NCBI RefSeq assembly: GCF_022370755.2
Contig: NZ_CP092364.2
Coordinates: 2,046,001 to 2,110,000 of the forward strand
Source: Mycolicibacterium goodii
Lineage (GTDB): Bacteria; Actinomycetota; Actinomycetes; Mycobacteriales; Mycobacteriaceae
Reading direction: 5' to 3'
Length of the DNA stretch: 64,000 nucleotides
Shown: piece after piece, positions 61,101 to 64,000 of the stretch
Layout: every line of letters begins with the position of its first letter
Numbering within the stretch: the stretch's first letter is position 1
Notes under the pieces: model-generated
Seen by the model: only the letters and a program-made list of their open reading frames with translations
What the model was told of the DNA's origin: nothing
Databases searched by the model: none
Made by a program: the position numbers and the translations under genes

Positions 61101-64000
61101 CCACGATCGCCTCGGCGCTGCGCGGCAGCATGATCGCCACGGAGTTTCCCGGCGCCGCACCGTGCAGCGCCAGCAGATTCGCCAAGCGGTTCGCCATTTC
61201 GTCGAGTTCGGTGTAGCTCATCGACTCGCCGTCGCACGTCACTGCCGTCGCGTAGGGGGTCCTTGCGACCTGGGCCGAGAAGCGATCGACCAGCGACGCG
61301 CGTTCACCGTTGTGCTGGCGCAGTCGTTCCCGACGACACCAAGTGTCGATCCGCTGCTGCTCGTCGCCGCAGAGAACATCGATCGAGGCGACATGTCGTC
61401 CGGGATCCTCGACCATCGCCGACAACACGCGCTGGAAGCGCTCGAGCAGCGCATCGATGTCCCCGGACCCGTAGGCGGCCGTGTCGAACTCGGCTCGCAG
61501 CCCGATCTCGTGGCCGGGTATGGCGACGACCGTCAGGGGGTAGTGGTTGTGCTCGCTGGTGGTGAAGTCGGTGATCGTGAGCTCATGCGCACCCGCGAAC
61601 GCCCCGGCGTCGAACGGATAGCTCTCGTACACGAAGAGGGTGTCGAAGAGTTGATCGTGACCGGTGAGCCGATGAATCTCGCTGAGCGAGAGGTGCTCAT
61701 GGTCGACGGTGGCGTTGTGAAACTCCTGCAGCTGGTCCAGCAGGCCGGTGACCGTCGCCGTCGGCGTGATGCGGGCGCGCACCGGAACGGTGTTGATGAG
61801 CAGGCCGACAAGGGAATCCGATCCCGCCAGCTCGGCGGGACGTCCCGACACCGCGGTACCGAACACCACGTCGCGCTGACCGGTCAACGCCAGCAGCAAT
61901 TGCGCCCAGACGGCCTGCAGGACCGTGTTGACCGTGGTGTGGCAGGTGCGTGCCAACTCTGCGGCCGCGCGGGTCAACTCGGCGGGGATCTGTCGGGACC
62001 GGACATCGCGCGGCCCGGGCGGGGTCGGGGGAGTGAGCAGCGTCGGAGTGGTGAACCCGTCCAGCACCTCGCACCAGGCCGCGTGTGCGGCCTTCTGATC
62101 CTGGGCGGCCAGCCAGTCGATGTAGGTGCGGTACGACCCGGCAGGAGGTAGACGATGTTCGAAGTAGGCGCCGAACAGCTCTTCCAGCAGGACCGGAAGG
62201 GACCAGCCGTCGATCACGATGTGATGGAAGGTCATCACGAACCGGTGCCGGTTGCCGGCGGTGCGGATGAGCGCCGCACGGAACGTCGGCCGCGCGGACA
62301 GGTCGCACACCGCGGCCCGCTCCGCCGCGCACACCTTTTCGATTTCCGCTTCGGGGGGCCGGTCGTCCTCGCGCAGGTCCATGTATCGCCAAGCCATGAC
62401 CGGGTGGGCCGGTATCACCTGCACCGGGGTGCCGAACTGTCCGCAGAAACGCGCGACGAGGTTGGGATGACGCCGCAGCACGGTGTCGAGTGCGTCGTAC
62501 AGCCGGTCGGCGTCGAGCACGCCGGTGACGGTGATGTCGAGCTGCATCGAGTACACGTCGGTCGGCGCATCACCCGGCCCGACCATGGAGTGGAAGAACA
62601 GACCCTGCTGTAGCGGGGTGAGCGGCAGGATGTCGACGATACGGTGCTGCTCGGCGAGCTCGTCGATCTGCTGCTGGGTGAGTCGTGCGGGTGCGATATC
62701 GGACGGAGAGAGCCCGCCGCCTCCCCGCCGCACGTGCGCACAGATGCCGCGCAGGGCGTCGAACCACAACTCGCTCAACCGTTTCACCTGCGCTTCGTCC
62801 ACGCTGGACGGCGCCCAGGTCCACGCTGCCCGCAGTGCCGGTCCCGGCCGGTCGGCCTGCGGGCCGAATTCCATGGTGCCGGCGTTGAGTTCCACCGTGT
62901 GCATCAACGGCATGGGGACCGCCGAGACCGCGTCGGCCAACCCCAACCCGTCGGGGGCTACCCGCCACAGTCCCTGTGACGGGTGGTCGGCACCGAGCCG
63001 TCCCAGATAGTTGAAGCCGATGGTGGGTTCCGGGCCGCGCAGATCCACCTCGGGGTTGAGGTAGCGCAGCATTCCGTAGGACGTCTCGTCGGGGAGGTTG
63101 CGCAGCTGCTCCTTGGCCGCCTTGATCACCGTGCCGAGTTCGGCCGCACCGTCGCGGACGAGGTCCCACGCAAGGACGCCCAGGGTGAGCGCGACGGGGT
63201 ACTTCGTGGTGAACCAGCCCACGGTGCGGGAAAGGTCGAGGTCCTCCCCGATGCGCTCGCCGAGCTGTTCGGCCCGTCCGTGGCCCTCGACATCGATCGC
63301 GAGCGGGGCCCCGCCGTTGCGGAGAAACTCGTTCCACGCCAATGCGTATGCGATGAGCATGATGTCGCCGACCCCGGCGTGAAACGCATTGGGCACCTCA
63401 CCGAGCAGCTGACGGGTGGTCTCGGTGTCCAGTGAGATCGTCAGGTGCCCGGCACACGCGTAGGTGTCCACCGCCGGTTTCACCGCCGGCATCCCGCGCG
63501 GGGTGGCAAGCACCCGCTGCCAGGCGTCCGCGTGGGCGACGACGTCCGGAGTGCACGCTTGTGCCTGCAACAGTGCGGACCAGCGGGCGAACGACGTCCC
63601 CTCGGAGGGGAGCACCACCGGTCGATCGGAGCGACGTTGGCCCCACGCGATGTTGCAGTCCTCCACCAGGATCCGCCATGACACCCCGTCCACCGCGAGA
63701 TGATGGATCACCAGGGCCAACTGGCGGGTGCGGGGCGCCCACAACGCCGAAAGCATGCGGCCGGCAGCCGGATCGAGCCGCGAACGTGCCGCGGAGAGCG
63801 CCTCTGCGGACAAGGTGTCGACCGTCCGGACGCAATCGGCTGCGCGCACGGCGCCGGGCTCCAGCACCGGCAGCGATGGACCGTCGCCGGGCACCTGGAG
63901 CCGCAAGGTGGGGTGGTGATCCAACAGCGCCTGGACCACGCCCACCACGTCGGTGATCTGGGGACCGGCCGCATCCTCGGGAGCCTGTAACACCAGCGTC
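58174..64000 (-). CDS. Nonribosomal peptide synthetase, terminal E-C-A-T-reductase part (N-terminus beyond window)
   Basis: The visible 1941 residues run past the right edge. Domains in order, numbered from GTG 63993: epimerization (about 1-430; [25 protein letters not shown]), condensation (445-890; HHIVIDGW), adenylation (900-1410; [27 protein letters not shown]), peptidyl carrier (Ser about 1426 in LGGDSISAM) and a thioester reductase (1515-1939; [16 protein letters not shown]). The reductase end should release the peptide as an aldehyde or alcohol. The last-module layout is that of Mps2 of glycopeptidolipid synthesis, which adds alaninol. By eye the adenylation code reads D-F-W-C-L-G-L-V-S, with K assumed; no assignment is offered. 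Followed by mmpS-mmpL. Confidence 0.94.
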   Translation of the reverse strand, partial: TLVLQAPEDAAGPQITDVVGVVQALLDHHPTLRLQVPGDGPSLPVLEPGAVRAADCVRTVDTLSAEALSAARSRLDPAAGRMLSALWAPRTRQLALVIHHLAVDGVSWRILVEDCNIAWGQRRSDRPVVLPSEGTSFARWSALLQAQACTPDVVAHADAWQRVLATPRGMPAVKPAVDTYACAGHLTISLDTETTRQLLGEVPNAFHAGVGDIMLIAYALAWNEFLRNGGAPLAIDVEGHGRAEQLGERIGEDLDLSRTVGWFTTKYPVALTLGVLAWDLVRDGAAELGTVIKAAKEQLRNLPDETSYGMLRYLNPEVDLRGPEPTIGFNYLGRLGADHPSQGLWRVAPDGLGLADAVSAVPMPLMHTVELNAGTMEFGPQADRPGPALRAAWTWAPSSVDEAQVKRLSELWFDALRGICAHVRRGGGGLSPSDIAPARLTQQQIDELAEQHRIVDILPLTPLQQGLFFHSMVGPGDAPTDVYSMQLDITVTGVLDADRLYDALDTVLRRHPNLVARFCGQFGTPVQVIPAHPVMAWRYMDLREDDRPPEAEIEKVCAAERAAVCDLSARPTFRAALIRTAGNRHRFVMTFHHIVIDGWSLPVLLEELFGAYFEHRLPPAGSYRTYIDWLAAQDQKAAHAAWCEVLDGFTTPTLLTPPTPPGPRDVRSRQIPAELTRAAAELARTCHTTVNTVLQAVWAQLLLALTGQRDVVFGTAVSGRPAELAGSDSLVGLLINTVPVRARITPTATVTGLLDQLQEFHNATVDHEHLSLSEIHRLTGHDQLFDTLFVYESYPFDAGAFAGAHELTITDFTTSEHNHYPLTVVAIPGHEIGLRAEFDTAAYGSGDIDALLERFQRVLSAMVEDPGRHVASIDVLCGDEQQRIDTWCRRERLRQHNGERASLVDRFSAQVARTPYATAVTCDGESMSYTELDEMANRLANLLALHGAAPGNSVAIMLPRSAEAIVAILAVLKTGAAYLPIDPAAPSSRVRFMLEDTGPLAAITTDGLQPRLVDFDGAILEVDDPATSLVTATTLLSPDPDDIAYIIYTSGTTGRPKGVALTHRNVTRLFDAPHAGVEFGPDQVWTQCHSYGFDFSVWEMWAALLHGGRLVVVPESVTNSPQDLHDLLLAERATVLCQTPAAAAALVETDLDGLTLLVGGEACPSEVVKRWAPGRTMANLYGPSETAVSATASAPLTQDAAGDVPIGVPVPGAAVFVLDPWLRAVPLGVVGEVYVAGLGVGVGYLNRAGMTASRFVACPFGAPGTRMYRTGDLARWGADGQLRYLGRVDDQVKIRGFRIELGEIRSALADLDGVDQAAVIVREDHPGDKRLVGYVTGTVDPAEARTRLADRLPPYMIPAAVVRLDTLPVTVNGKLDQRALPTPEYQFARTYRPPATRTQKVVASVYGQILGVERVGLDDSFFDLGGDSISAMRCVAAINTALDAHVGVQDLLQSPSVHAVSRRVDDEHGTDTLAAHGATVETVHGSGDVTEIRATDLTLEKFIDPATLAAAPALPRSGGQIRTVLLTGATGFLGRFLVLEWLQRLKPVDGTLVCLVRAASDTEARERLEKVFDSGDPVLLTRFRQLSEDRIRVVAGDKSAAALGLDEAVWTELAASVDLIVDSAGFVNGILPYQEFFGPNVAGTAEVIRFALTTKLKSYSYVSTADVRQQIEPAVFTEDADIRVISPIRRVDAGYASGYGNSKWAAEVLLREAHDLCEIPVRVFRCDMILTDTTYVGQLNLPDNFTRMVLSVVATGVAPASFYRLDAAGQRQRAHYDALPVGFVAEAIATLSKCALHGFETYHVMNPHDDGIGADQYVDWLIEAGYPIQRIADFGEWLRRFETALRALPDRQRRHSVLQILAARYGLDLTTDLQPPEPTLGAYGPTERFRAAVREYRIGGDTTGPETDIPHITPAIIVKYVTDLQRMGLLDPHPLSTPRSA

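Overview
The window comes from a high-GC actinobacterium, very probably a fast-growing Mycolicibacterium close to M. smegmatis or M. goodii. Three things point there. Positions 1-45487 follow the gene order I remember for M. tuberculosis (pheT, argCJBDF-R-GH, Rv1683-Rv1688, tyrS, Rv1691-Rv1701, parA-scpA-scpB, cmk, der). A complete rRNA operon sits directly after tyrS, the position of the second (rrnB) operon of two-operon rapid growers. The 16S helix-18 region is the short, rapid-grower form. Species naming and Rv equivalences are from memory, not from a search.

Layout. (1) 1-10911: the end of pheT, then the arginine regulon. argC, argJ, argB, argD and argF overlap at GTGA/ATGA junctions, followed by argR, argG and argH. 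A double ARG box lies against the argC start. (2) 10912-20717: a palindromic element and a GNAT acetyltransferase remnant, an ABC-F ATPase, a large hydrolase/AMP-binding-fold fusion, a small secreted protein, a Trm112-like protein, a self-contained ABC exporter-TetR operon with tandem operators, a tiny HTH/Clp_N regulator pair, and mpg. (3) 20736-27699: tyrS and the rRNA operon with its sigma-A promoter, antitermination leader, 16S, spacer, 23S, 5S and a strong hairpin terminator. (4) 27826-45487: housekeeping genes for lipid glycerol recycling, ribosome methylation (tlyA), NAD kinase, DNA repair (recN), septation (steA/steB), CTP synthesis (pyrG), ADP-ribose hydrolysis, chromosome dimer resolution and condensation (xerD, parA, scpA, scpB), rRNA pseudouridylation, cmk and der.

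(5) 45549-47523: two TauE/SafE-type exporters. The second follows a 36-codon ORF ending near a Cys-Cys pair, with competing hairpins that look like an attenuator. (6) 47604-47680: tRNA-Pro(GGG). Thirteen bases of its 3' end recur 120 bp downstream, a possible integration scar. From here on the content is accessory: a LysR regulator divergent from two short-chain dehydrogenases, an ArsR-AHSA1-AraC cluster with a perfect 20-bp operator palindrome, a fatty-acid-hydroxylase-like membrane enzyme and a small membrane protein.

(7) 54698-64000, minus strand: the C-terminal 1941 residues of a nonribosomal peptide synthetase (E-C-A-T-reductase), followed by MmpS and MmpL. The reductase end predicts a peptide aldehyde or amino-alcohol product, and MmpS/MmpL are its likely exporter. 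The design resembles glycopeptidolipid synthesis, but the gene order differs from the glycopeptidolipid locus as I know it. This is the best candidate for an undescribed system; its first modules lie beyond the right edge.
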